A stretch of 36,426 bases of DNA, from positions 1 to 36,426 of the forward strand of contig JADGCV010000037.1 in assembly GCA_015228815.1 (NCBI GenBank), in the 5' to 3' direction. The stretch comes from Magnetococcales bacterium. GTDB lineage: Bacteria; Pseudomonadota; Magnetococcia; Magnetococcales; UBA8363. The translations under genes were made by a program, and so were the position numbers. The notes beneath the pieces are model-generated. The model made no database searches, had not been told where the DNA came from, and saw only the letters and a list, made by a program, of their open reading frames with translations. The number at the start of each line of letters is the position of its first letter. Position 1 is the first letter of the stretch. Below, piece by piece: positions 18,173-25,741 of this stretch.

Positions 18173-18232
18173 ATGACGGGTGATTTTCCCGGGTGTGGGT
18201 GCGGGGTTGGAATTTTCCAGAAAAATTCATGA
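18173..18232 (+). CDS. Candidate 19-residue small protein or leader peptide ahead of the Rpn gene
   Basis: A very strong ribosome-binding site, AAGGAGGG (18160-18167), lies 5 bases before an ATG that opens a 19-codon frame, MTGDFPGCGCGVGIFQKNS, ending 25 bases before the Rpn start. The CGCG cysteine pair and glycine content are unusual. It may be a translated leader that couples or regulates translation of the nuclease, or a genuine microprotein. The alternative is that the box is a relic of an older start for the Rpn gene. Confidence 0.35.
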   Translation: MTGDFPGCGCGVGIFQKNS

Positions 18233-18257
18233 TGCCTTTCAAAAACGGAGTTTTCTC

Positions 18258-19202
18258 TTGTCGGATTATGATTCGGGCTACAAACTGCTTTTCAGCCATC
18301 CAGACATGGTGCGTGACCTACTTCGAGGGTTTGTCAAGGAGGAATGGGTTGAACAACTGAATTTTTCCAGTCTGGAAAAGGTGAGTGGCAGCTATGTCGC
18401 CGATGATCTTCGTGACCGGGAAGACGATGTGATCTGGCGTGTTCGTTGGGGAACAGAGTGGTTGTTCATCTATCTGCTTCTGGAGTTTCAATCCTCCGTG
18501 GATTGGATCATATCGGTAAGAACGGACGCCTATATGATGCTCTTGTACCAGGATTTGGTCAAGGCTGGGCATGTGAAGCGTGGAGATCGACTTCCTCCCG
18601 TGCTTCCGGTTGTTCTGTACAACGGCAAGTCGGCCTGGACGGCGGCAATGGATGTATCGGAGTTGATTACACCGGTTCCTGGTGGACTTGATCGTTATCG
18701 GCCACGCACGAGGTATCTGCTTATCGACATTGTACGGTATAGAAACGCCGAATTGGTGCCTATGCGTAACCTTGTCGCGGCGCTTTGCCGGTTGGAGAAG
18801 AGTCGGACGCCTGGAGAAATTCGCGATGTAGTGGCACTTTTGGTCGATTGGTTGAAAGCCCCGGAACAGTTGAGTTTGCGGCGAGCGTTCACGGTGATGC
18901 TTGGGCGCGTGTTGTTACCCAGGCGGGTTCCTGGGCAGGCAGTTCCGGAGTTGAATGATTTACAGGAGGTAAATGCCATGCTGACCGAGACTGTGGGAGA
19001 ATGGACAAAAGAGTGGACTCGTGAAGGTATCCAAATTGGCAAGGCAGAAATGCTGACCCGTCAGCTGCAACGCCGCTTTGGCACAATGCCTGACTGGGCC
19101 AGTGAAAAAGTCGTCAAAGCGGATCTTCCCTCTTTGGAGAATTGGAGCCTTCGCATCTTCGATGCCCAGTCTCTGGACGATGTCTTTGTCGACAAGCCAT
19201 GA
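18258..19202 (+). CDS. Rpn-family recombination-promoting nuclease / putative transposase (PD-(D/E)XK)
   Basis: The 314-residue protein is of the Rpn/YhgA-like group, DNA endonucleases that promote RecA-independent recombination and were formerly called transposases. The N-terminal pattern YDSGYKLLFSHPDMVRDLL and the core EDDVIWRVRW followed by WLFIYLLLEFQSSVDWIISV give the D...ExQ catalytic signature of the PD-(D/E)XK fold. Later come LPPVLPVVLYNG and YLLIDIVR, also typical. The C-terminal part (WTKEWTREGIQIGKAEMLTR then QLQRRFG) matches the usual tail. The likely start is a TTG at 18258 with GGAG 7 bases upstream, since family members begin near SDYDSGYK; an upstream GTG at 18180 is less likely. 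Such genes spread within genomes, and a second one begins at 36167. Confidence 0.85.
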   Translation: MSDYDSGYKLLFSHPDMVRDLLRGFVKEEWVEQLNFSSLEKVSGSYVADDLRDREDDVIWRVRWGTEWLFIYLLLEFQSSVDWIISVRTDAYMMLLYQDLVKAGHVKRGDRLPPVLPVVLYNGKSAWTAAMDVSELITPVPGGLDRYRPRTRYLLIDIVRYRNAELVPMRNLVAALCRLEKSRTPGEIRDVVALLVDWLKAPEQLSLRRAFTVMLGRVLLPRRVPGQAVPELNDLQEVNAMLTETVGEWTKEWTREGIQIGKAEMLTRQLQRRFGTMPDWASEKVVKADLPSLENWSLRIFDAQSLDDVFVDKP

Positions 19203-19334
19203 CGCGACCGAAGAAACTTTTCCGCGGAAGTGCCCGCGCAACGATTTCGGGCGTGTACCGAACCTCTGGGGCGTTTTTATTGCAAGGCAAGGGATATGAG
19301 GATTCGTCGTATGGCGATCCTCATGGCGTCAAGA

Positions 19335-20153
19335 TCAGCGTTTTGCGGCGCCTTTGGACGGGTGCATTCCGGACCAGGGGGGGGTGTCGCACAGTTGCGG
19401 CGGGTTTTGTCTTTGCAGGGAACGGTAGAAATTGCGACACATCGGGGCATGGGTGCTCTGTTGCGGACAGTTCTTGAGTCCGTCTTCGAGCATCTTCTGA
19501 TAATTTTCCAAACGAATCAGGCAGTTGCGACGCCAGATGCAGGCCAGGTAACGTTCCTGGTCGGGACCGGGCCATCTTGGGGGCGAACCGCAGCGTTCCC
19601 TGGCATTGTTCGCGGGCGGGGCAAAGACCGGTTTTCCTTTTGTATTTTGTTCGTCGGGTTCCACTGGGGCCGATGCCTTGGCGACCGCCATCTCCCGTAC
19701 ACTCCGACCGGATGGAGGATCTTGAAGGGACGGCGTGACGTTTTGCCTTCGTGGCACGGGGGGCGTGTCGCCTGACAGCCCTCCCGTCATCGCCACCGGA
19801 GTGGATGGGGTGGCCGATGCCGCGGGCGGGGAGGGGGAGAGGAGCGGGGCTTCCGATAGGGTCTCCGACGATTCTTCGTTCGCCGGAGAGGCACTGACGC
19901 GGTCCTGGTGGTTGTCCTGCATGATTCCGGGGTCGATGGCGGTGACCGCATCGGGAAAATCCAGATGTTCGAAGCGTTTAAGCATCATGGACAACCATTC
20001 CGTTTCCTCGGAGAATCGCGGCAGGCTTTGCAGGGGCCCGTTGGGAGCATCGACAAAGCGAAGCAACAGCACGAAAAAGCCGATGCCCAGGAGCATCCCC
20101 ACGAGATAGGGGGTCACCGAACGGAAAAACCAGTGGATGCAGCGTCCGATCAC
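19335..20153 (-). CDS. Membrane-anchored protein of unknown family with a six-cysteine periplasmic tail
   Basis: I do not recognise this family. The 272-residue protein has one N-terminal membrane helix (about 13-34, TPYLVGMLLGIGFFVLLLRF) with positive charges before it, so the rest should be periplasmic. Residues 85-185 are Pro/Ser/Ala-rich and probably disordered. The last 85 residues carry six cysteines (188, 205, 211, 229, 239, 255), among basic and aromatic residues (RYLACIWRRNCLIRLENYQK), suggesting a small disulphide-bonded domain. The start is GTG at 20153 with a weak box. It lies 70 bases after the JAMM gene on the same strand and could be co-transcribed with it. Confidence 0.75.
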   Translation of the reverse strand: MIGRCIHWFFRSVTPYLVGMLLGIGFFVLLLRFVDAPNGPLQSLPRFSEETEWLSMMLKRFEHLDFPDAVTAIDPGIMQDNHQDRVSASPANEESSETLSEAPLLSPSPPAASATPSTPVAMTGGLSGDTPPVPRRQNVTPSLQDPPSGRSVREMAVAKASAPVEPDEQNTKGKPVFAPPANNARERCGSPPRWPGPDQERYLACIWRRNCLIRLENYQKMLEDGLKNCPQQSTHAPMCRNFYRSLQRQNPPQLCDTPPWSGMHPSKGAAKR

Positions 20154-20223
20154 GTTCCGTCAACCTTCCTTGTGATGTCGATCATTGTGCCGCCGGTGGA
20201 AACCGGGCCTCCTTTGGGGGCGA

Positions 20224-20652
20224 TCAATCGTCGATGGTCAGTTCCTGGGGATGGGCGGCGCCATCGCGTACCAGAAATCCATTGAGATCCAGTCGTCCAA
20301 GGGTATCGAGCGAGACGATCAGATGCAGGACCTCGGGATCGTAGGCCTCGCGAAGGTCTTGGGGCGATGGCATGGCGGGCGCCGCGGGATGACTGTGATA
20401 GATGGCGATGACCTGTTCGCCACGCTCCCGCAGATCCTTCATGAGTTGGATCTGTTGTGCCGGATCGGCCAGGAAACGGCGTTCGTGACGCAGGCTGTTG
20501 GCGAGTGGATGCCATGCGGTGATGGTTCGTGGCGTCTGTCCCGACAGAATGCCCACGCATTCCTCGGGGGCCGTTTTCAGGGCATGGGCGAGGATGCGAT
20601 TGACGATGGGCCGGGGGATGACCCATGCCGTTTGCGGGATCGGTTCCGCCAT
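20224..20652 (-). CDS. JAMM/MPN+ metallopeptidase, M67 family
   Basis: The 142-residue protein is a stand-alone MPN domain with a complete JAMM zinc site: Glu31 in PEECVGILSG, His86 and His88 in IYHSHP, and Ser96 and Asp99 in PSPQD (H-x-H-x7-S-x2-D). Such bacterial enzymes cut isopeptide or C-terminal peptide bonds, in known cases removing extensions from ubiquitin-like sulfur carriers of the ThiS/MoaD type. No sulfur-carrier or E1-like gene is visible nearby, so the substrate is open. An in-frame ATG 43 codons upstream exists; MAEPIPQTAW at 20652 is chosen because MPN similarity begins just after it. It is divergent from the WGR gene and upstream of the cysteine-rich membrane protein. Confidence 0.88.
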   Translation of the reverse strand: MAEPIPQTAWVIPRPIVNRILAHALKTAPEECVGILSGQTPRTITAWHPLANSLRHERRFLADPAQQIQLMKDLRERGEQVIAIYHSHPAAPAMPSPQDLREAYDPEVLHLIVSLDTLGRLDLNGFLVRDGAAHPQELTIDD

Positions 20653-20723
20653 GGTTTGTTTTTTTCCGCCGGGCCGGTTGAAAATCTTATATGACGACTT
20701 GCCAAAAGGGCGTCCTTCTGACC

Positions 20724-20730
20724 TATTATA
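20724..20730. promoter_or_regulatory. Shared palindromic -10 box between the divergent JAMM and WGR genes
   Basis: The 9-base palindrome CTATTATAG (20723-20731) gives a perfect TATAAT on the minus strand (towards JAMM) and TATTAT on the plus strand (towards WGR). On the plus strand TTGCCA lies 19 bases upstream, longer than ideal; on the minus strand the -35 is poor. It is the only strong -10-like sequence in the 136-base divergent gap. Confidence 0.45.
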
Positions 20731-20788
20731 GCGCTGTTGGGAAACGGTACACGGAAAAATCGCACAAGCGGAAAAAAGCATCCCGTTG

Positions 20789-21049
20789 ATGAAAGCCTAC
20801 CTCCAAAGGGTTCATCCGCAATCCGGTGTTGTCTGGTTTTATTCCATCCAGATTCAACGCGATCTTCTCGGAGAATGGCAACTGATCCGGGAGTGGGGGC
20901 GTTCCGGTTCGTCGGGAACCCTGCGGCGTCAGATATTCGACGACCTTGATCCCGCGCTGGAAAGCATGGACCTGTTGGTGGAACAGTTGCGGGAAAAGGG
21001 ATTCAAGGTGGTCATGCGCGAGGGGTTGAGTGCCGAGATGGCCCATTGA
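20789..21049 (+). CDS. Stand-alone WGR-domain protein
   Basis: The 86-residue protein consists of a single WGR domain. It has the pattern [20 protein letters not shown], then [20 protein letters not shown] with the name-giving Trp-Gly-Arg, followed by a C-terminal helix ([17 protein letters not shown]). WGR domains in eukaryotic PARPs contact DNA or nucleic acid, and short bacterial versions are common but uncharacterised. The ATG at 20789 follows TTG at 20786, and either could start translation. It is divergent from the JAMM gene and 80 bases upstream of the metallo-hydrolase on the same strand. Confidence 0.85.
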   Translation: MKAYLQRVHPQSGVVWFYSIQIQRDLLGEWQLIREWGRSGSSGTLRRQIFDDLDPALESMDLLVEQLREKGFKVVMREGLSAEMAH

Positions 21050-21129
21050 GTCTTGTCGCGACCGGTGGGGTGTGGCCGGATTGCAAACCATCAGGATGGA
21101 ACATCATCATTGAACGAAGGAAATTGGCG

Positions 21130-21777
21130 ATGGTCGAACCTTTTCACATGGCCATGGAAGCGGGGGTGCTTCAGGTCAACTGTCAGATATTGGCCAATCG
21201 TGAAGCGGGTTTGGCGGTGGTCATCGATCCGGGTGGCGACGCCGACCGGATTCTGAAAGAACTGGATCGCCTTGGGGTCCGTTTGACCCACATCATCAAC
21301 ACCCATGGTCATTTCGATCATTTGGGCGGGGTTGCCGACCTCAAGGAGAGGACGGGCTGTGCATTCTGGATCCATCCCGGAGATGCACCGTTGGTATCCG
21401 CGGCCCGCCAACATGCGAGGGCGTGGGGCCTGCCCTTTGGCGCGCCGCCCACGATCGATCGCGAACTGGCCGACAACGAGGTCCTTGAAGTTTCCGGGAT
21501 GGAGCTTCAGGTCATTCACACCCCTGGCCACACACCAGGAGGGGTCTGTTTGCGTTGGGGCAATCGGATGGCGGTTGGCGATACCTTGTTTCAGGGGTCG
21601 ATCGGACGCACCGACCTTCCAGGCGGCAATCATGCGCAACTGATCCAATCGATCAAGAACAGGCTCTTGCTCCTGGGCGATGACATCGTCTGTCATCCAG
21701 GACACGGACCGGATACAACATTGGGCAACGAACGCAGGCACAATCCTTTTCTCAACAGCATGTGGTCGTTTTCGTGA
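21130..21777 (+). CDS. Metallo-beta-lactamase-fold hydrolase (glyoxalase II-like)
   Basis: The 215-residue cytoplasmic protein has the metal-binding motif THGHFDH (His59, His61, Asp63, His64), a later HTPGHTPGG histidine, the bridging Asp in AVGDTLF and the final histidine in VCHPGHGP. Together they make a full binuclear metal site. The GSIGRTDLPGG segment is typical of the short glyoxalase II-like group that hydrolyses hydroxyacyl-thioesters, but substrate cannot be set from sequence. The ATG at 21130 follows GAAGGA by 8 bases; the open frame upstream overlaps the WGR stop and has no conserved features. Confidence 0.92.
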   Translation: MVEPFHMAMEAGVLQVNCQILANREAGLAVVIDPGGDADRILKELDRLGVRLTHIINTHGHFDHLGGVADLKERTGCAFWIHPGDAPLVSAARQHARAWGLPFGAPPTIDRELADNEVLEVSGMELQVIHTPGHTPGGVCLRWGNRMAVGDTLFQGSIGRTDLPGGNHAQLIQSIKNRLLLLGDDIVCHPGHGPDTTLGNERRHNPFLNSMWSFS

Positions 21778-21920
21778 TCCAGGGGAAAGAATCCGGATTT
21801 TTCTATTCACATCAAGCTAAACTCGGGGTCGTGGAGATTGCTGTTCGAGGCCGTTAACCGGCAGGGAGTTGGCCCGTCCATTGGAGCAGCAGGAGATGCG
21901 ACGGATGTCTCCGAAAGGCA

Positions 21921-22310
21921 TCAATGCAGGACCCGTGTTCCGGGGACTTCCATGAAAAAGGGGGGGATCGGAACCGGGAACTGTTCGCCATCGTCGGTCA
22001 CGAACAGATAACTGCCCTCCATCTGGCCCGTGGTCGTTTTCAGAATGGTCCAACTGGTATAGTTGAATACACCACCCGGTTCCAGCCGTGGTTTCTCTCC
22101 GACGACCCCTTCGCCACGAACCTCCTGCCTCCGACCGTTGTCCGACAGTATGATCCAATGCCGCTGCAAAAGTTTCGCGGCCCTCGGTCCATCGTTGTGG
22201 ATGGTGATGGAGTAGCCAAAGGCGTATTCACCATGTTCCGGATTGGAATGCGATTCCAGATAGTGGGTCGCCACGGTGATCCGAATGTCTGTCGGCTGTG
22301 ATCGTGCCAT
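21921..22310 (-). CDS. apaG: ApaG (DUF525) protein
   Basis: The 129-residue protein is a complete ApaG domain, a fibronectin III-like beta-sandwich. Family features are IRITVATHYLESHSNPEHGEY, YAFGYSITIHNDG, the LLQRHWIILSDNGRRQEVRG segment, GVVGEKPRLEPGGVFNYTSW and the end FPVPIPPFFMEVPG. ApaG is linked genetically to cobalt/magnesium resistance in enterobacteria, but its biochemical role is still unclear. It starts 56 bases after the stop of the sigma-54 activator on the same strand. The usual apaH neighbour is not in the window. Confidence 0.95.
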   Translation of the reverse strand: MARSQPTDIRITVATHYLESHSNPEHGEYAFGYSITIHNDGPRAAKLLQRHWIILSDNGRRQEVRGEGVVGEKPRLEPGGVFNYTSWTILKTTTGQMEGSYLFVTDDGEQFPVPIPPFFMEVPGTRVLH

Positions 22311-22366
22311 CGCGTGATGCTCCAGGCAAGGGGTCGGAAAGGGTTCACTTCTTGTCCTTCGACTTC

Positions 22367-23377
22367 TTATCGCTTTCGCCGTTCCATCTGGATGCGGCGA
22401 TTGAGTGCTGTTCGGGAAATGCCCAGCATCGCCGCCGCCACACCCTGGGATCCGCCGCTTCGGCGCAATGCCTCCGCCATCAGCAGTCGTTCCGCCTCCC
22501 GGAACGTCGGCAGCGGACCCGAAAGTCCTCGGAACAGGTTGGCCGTTTCTTCGAGACCACTTTCTTCCCCCCGCCCAAAGGGGCGATGGGATACCAAACG
22601 CCCGATAGCCGTGTTGTCCATTCCAAGTTCGCCATCATTGTGACATGCAACGGCGTCATGTACCAATGCCTGAAGTTCGCGAATGTTGCCGGGGAATGGA
22701 TGGGCGGCAAGGGCCTCCAGAAAGGAGGTGGCGATCGCGGGCCGGGTCCGGTTCATCGCCTGCGCCGATTCGGTCACAAAGTGGTCCACAAGCAGCGGAA
22801 TGTCCTCCATCCGCTCACGCAAGGGTGGAATCGAGACCTGATGCGCCGAAAGACGATAGTATAAATCGGCGCGAAACGTCCCCCGGTCCACCTGGGCCTT
22901 GAGATCGACGTTGGTGGCGCAGACAATCCGGGCATCGCTTCCGCGAGGGGTGTCGCTGCCAAGAGGATAATAAAGATTCTCCTGGAGCAACCGCAACAGT
23001 TTCACCTGCGATTCCGTCCCAAGATCCCCGATTTCATCGAGAAACAATGTGCCGCCCTGGGCCTCCGCCACCATCCCCTGGCGAAAACCTTCCGCTCCCG
23101 AATACGCGCCCCGAACGTGTCCGAACAGGGTATCGGAAAACATGGCGCCGTCGATCCCGGCAACGTTGATGGCGATCAATGGTCCCGCCAGGCCACTCGC
23201 CCGATGCAGCCCTGCCACGAGGAGTTCCTTTCCGACGCCTGTCTCTCCATGGATCAATACCGGCTGACTCGAAGGGGCGATTTTTTCAAGATAGTCGAAA
23301 ATGGCCAACATTCGTTCGTTGCGCGTCTTGATCGCGGCGAAGGGGGGGGAATTCCGTGTCGAGGGGTGCGTTGTCAC
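22367..23377 (-). CDS. Sigma-54-dependent transcriptional activator lacking a sensory domain (PspF-like layout)
   Basis: This 336-residue enhancer-binding protein consists of an AAA+ domain (about 18-240) and a Fis-type helix-turn-helix (about 295-332, EALRRSGGSQGVAAAMLGIS then RTALNRRI). Walker A is GETGVGK (44-50), the sigma-54 contact loop is GAYSGA (90-95, a variant of GAFTGA), Walker B is LFLDEIGD and the arginine-finger region is FRADLYYRLS. There is no receiver, PAS or GAF domain, as in PspF, so activity must be governed by another protein or by expression. The start is a GTG at 23377 without a clear Shine-Dalgarno box; M23 is an alternative. No sigma-54 promoter was found nearby, so targets are unknown. 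Confidence 0.92.
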   Translation of the reverse strand: MTTHPSTRNSPPFAAIKTRNERMLAIFDYLEKIAPSSQPVLIHGETGVGKELLVAGLHRASGLAGPLIAINVAGIDGAMFSDTLFGHVRGAYSGAEGFRQGMVAEAQGGTLFLDEIGDLGTESQVKLLRLLQENLYYPLGSDTPRGSDARIVCATNVDLKAQVDRGTFRADLYYRLSAHQVSIPPLRERMEDIPLLVDHFVTESAQAMNRTRPAIATSFLEALAAHPFPGNIRELQALVHDAVACHNDGELGMDNTAIGRLVSHRPFGRGEESGLEETANLFRGLSGPLPTFREAERLLMAEALRRSGGSQGVAAAMLGISRTALNRRIQMERRKR

Positions 23378-23410
23378 GGAGGCGGAGGGGTGGGGTTCAT
23401 GTCAAACGCA

Positions 23411-23692
23411 TCAGGCTGATTTCGCGATGGAAGGTGATTGCCAGACTGGGGGTTTTCCTGTCACCAACCAATAGGCATATTCTGGCGCCAGATCGAATCC
23501 GCAGGGCCACGCCAGGGTGGGCCATTCGTCAAGAAAGACGCGGCGGAACTCTTCCTGGTTGCGTAAGGGCGTGGCGCTTGGGGTGGAATGCACCAGTTCC
23601 GCCAGATCCGCCACCCCGCTTTCGCCTGAGTTGAAGGTCAAACGCAAGCGGTGGTCATCCAGGTATTCCACGGATTGCACGGTAACGAGCAT
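23411..23692 (-). CDS. DUF2442 protein (second copy)
   Basis: The 93-residue protein has the other common DUF2442 form: MLVTVQSVEYLDDHRLRLTF, SGVADLAELV, FRRVFLDEWPTLAWPCGFDL then APEYAYWL. The start at 23692 follows GAGGAG and is the natural family N-terminus; the frame upstream is read from other sequence. Immediately upstream, and on the same strand, lies what looks like the last 30 or so codons of a DUF4160 gene, so this is probably the surviving half of a DUF4160/DUF2442 pair. It is 33 bases upstream of the sigma-54 activator. Confidence 0.85.
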   Translation of the reverse strand: MLVTVQSVEYLDDHRLRLTFNSGESGVADLAELVHSTPSATPLRNQEEFRRVFLDEWPTLAWPCGFDLAPEYAYWLVTGKPPVWQSPSIAKSA

Positions 23693-23703
23693 GGCATTTC
23701 TCC

Positions 23704-23799
23704 TCACACCAACGGAGGAAGCGTGTAGAACTTCTTGCTTTCCCACATGAACAGCAATTTTTCTTGATGCAATTCCGTCCACTCTTTTGTTGGGTGCGT
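23704..23799 (-). pseudogene. Truncated 3' end of a DUF4160-like gene
   Basis: On the minus strand the last codons of an open frame read EWTELHQEKLLFMWESKKFY and then TLPPLV before a TGA 11 bases ahead of the DUF2442 start. Ending '...W...H...LL..WE....LPPL' is how the longer DUF4160 proteins end, as I recall, and its position just upstream of a DUF2442 gene is exactly where a DUF4160 partner should be. The PPHVHV core and everything before it are missing; upstream the frame runs into a GC hairpin and the PpiD stop region. It therefore looks like a deletion remnant. Confidence 0.45.
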
Positions 23800-23805
23800 T
23801 GCTCT

Positions 23806-23822
23806 CAGGGGCTTCGCCCCTG
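23806..23822. repeat. GGGGC-TTC-GCCCC hairpin repeat
   Basis: CAGGGGC (23806-23812) and GCCCCTG (23816-23822) form a perfect 7-base-pair stem with a TTC loop, flanked by a second short inverted pair (GTTGC/GCAAC). It lies directly after the ppiD stop on the minus strand, without a T-tract. The 'GGC-TTY-GCC' core is like the double hairpin at 33487-33539, suggesting a dispersed palindromic repeat family in this genome. Confidence 0.6.
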
Positions 23823-23836
23823 GACCCGCAACACGA

Positions 23837-25741
23837 TTAAAACTGGTCGAGGATTTTGTGATTGATGCGAATGTCGGCCAACGTCCACAAACCATCCAGA
23901 TAGGCGGTCAACTGCTCCAATCCCAACCCCTCTTCGACCAGCCCGACCATTTTTTTCCGTTCCTGTTCCTTGAATTTCGTTCGGTCCGCCGTTTCGATCC
24001 CCTTGAGGCGAAGCAGTGTCAGAACCCCTGAATTGTCGATGATCTCCCGGTGCATCGGCGCCTCCATCGTCAGTTTGAACGCGGCGGCGCGAATGGCCGT
24101 GCCAACTTTGGGATGTTCACCGGAACGGGTGAAGGGGTCGATGGACTCGGCCTTCAGGCCAGGATGGGCCGTGACCGCCTGTTCCCAGGGCGATCCTTCC
24201 GTCAATTCCTTGAGGATTCGTTCCATCCGTTCCCGGGCCAGTTTGGCCCCCTGTTCCTGTTTGTAATCCCGGAGAACCTGCTCCCTGACCTCTTCCAGGG
24301 GACGGGGTTGCGGTTCCTTGCGGTCGTTGACCCGGAGGACCATGAATTTTCCTTCGGACAATTCCACCATCGGACTCAATTCACCCTTCGTGGTCGCGAA
24401 AGCGGCATCGAGAAATTTTTTCTCTTGTTCCAGTCCGTCGAGTTTGGCCAGATCCTCGCGGCTGAAAAAGTCGAGTTCCTTGTAGCGCAGGTTGAGATCG
24501 CTCGCGATCGACTTCAAATCACCGGAGGCAAAAACCTGATCCTCCATCACCGCCGCCCGTTCATAGACCAGGTCCATGGCCTTCTTTTCGGTCAAAAGGG
24601 CCTTGATTTCCACCTTGACCTCCGGCTCCGGTCGTATCCGCGCCGCATGGACCTCATCGACCCGGATCAGGTGGATCCCGAACGGGGTGAGCACCGGCTC
24701 CGACACCACCCCCTTCTCCAGGGAAAACACCGCCTCCTCGAAGGCCGGAACCATCACGCCACGCGCGACAAGTCCCAGTTCCCCTCCCTGGGACGCCGAA
24801 ACATCCTCGGACACCTCCCGGGCAACCGCCTCGAACGCTTCGCCCTTGTCGATGCGTCCCTTCGCCGCCACGGCTTTTTCCCGCGCCTGCTCCTCCGTGA
24901 CGCCATCCCCGATCTTGAACAGAATGTGCCGGGCGTTTCTCTTTTCTTCCTGCCGGTATTCTTCCTTGTGTTCATCGAAATAGTCATCGATCTCGGCATC
25001 GGGGATGACAACGGTCTCGCGAAGGCTGTCGCTGCCCAGGAGGATGTAATGAACCTGCACCTGGGTCGGGGACACATAACGTTCGTGATTCCTCTCCAGA
25101 TGGGCCTTCAGCTCGGCATCCGTGGCGGTGATGGTCGCCAGGATCGGTTCCAGGGGCAGGGTCAACAGTTCGACCGAGCGTTTTTCGTTTTCCAGAGCGT
25201 ACAGATTGTCGATGAAGAGATCCGGAACATTCAATGGCGCGGTGAGCGCCTGCTGCAACTGCGCCGCGATCAGGTCGGTTTTGAGCTTTTGTTCATAATC
25301 CCGTGGCGACATCTGGTTGTTGCGCAATACCAGGGCATACCGTTCCGGATCAAATTTTCTCTCGTTGTGAAAGACCGGATTGGTGGCGATCTGATCGCGC
25401 AGGGCAGTGTCGGAGACCGTCAGACGCATCTCATGGCTTTTGGCGAGGATCAGATTGCGGTTGATCATGGCGTTGAGGGTTTTTTGTTTCAGACCGAGAA
25501 CCTCGGCGGTCTTTTTGTCGAGCGAGCCGCCGAACCGTTGGCGCATGCGTTGGAATTCGTTGTCATAGGCCATGGCGAACTCCCTCGGGCCAATGGCCCA
25601 ATGATCCGCTTCCGCCACCGGTTGCTGGTTCTGACTGTTGACATAGTCTCCGACCCCCCAGACCATGAAGCTCAAGGCGATGAAAAACAGCAGCAGTTTG
25701 ACGATGAAGGTGTTGGCGCCCTTGCGCAGTATCTTGAGCAT
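23837..25741 (-). CDS. ppiD: PpiD-like membrane-anchored periplasmic peptidyl-prolyl isomerase/chaperone
   Basis: The 634-residue protein has PpiD length and layout. It starts MLKILRKGANTFIVKLLLFF, giving one N-terminal membrane helix (about 14-34, ending MVWGVGDYV), then a SurA-like chaperone domain (about 40-190), a parvulin/rotamase domain (about 280-380: RNARHILFKIGDGVTEEQA, GELGLVARGVMVPAFEEAV, TPFGIHLIRVDEV), and a helical C-terminal region. It helps outer-membrane proteins leave the Sec translocon and fold. The start at 25741 has GGAG about 10 bases upstream; the 51 codons open upstream have no signal-like features. It is divergent from ribF. Confidence 0.92.
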   Translation of the reverse strand: MLKILRKGANTFIVKLLLFFIALSFMVWGVGDYVNSQNQQPVAEADHWAIGPREFAMAYDNEFQRMRQRFGGSLDKKTAEVLGLKQKTLNAMINRNLILAKSHEMRLTVSDTALRDQIATNPVFHNERKFDPERYALVLRNNQMSPRDYEQKLKTDLIAAQLQQALTAPLNVPDLFIDNLYALENEKRSVELLTLPLEPILATITATDAELKAHLERNHERYVSPTQVQVHYILLGSDSLRETVVIPDAEIDDYFDEHKEEYRQEEKRNARHILFKIGDGVTEEQAREKAVAAKGRIDKGEAFEAVAREVSEDVSASQGGELGLVARGVMVPAFEEAVFSLEKGVVSEPVLTPFGIHLIRVDEVHAARIRPEPEVKVEIKALLTEKKAMDLVYERAAVMEDQVFASGDLKSIASDLNLRYKELDFFSREDLAKLDGLEQEKKFLDAAFATTKGELSPMVELSEGKFMVLRVNDRKEPQPRPLEEVREQVLRDYKQEQGAKLARERMERILKELTEGSPWEQAVTAHPGLKAESIDPFTRSGEHPKVGTAIRAAAFKLTMEAPMHREIIDNSGVLTLLRLKGIETADRTKFKEQERKKMVGLVEEGLGLEQLTAYLDGLWTLADIRINHKILDQF

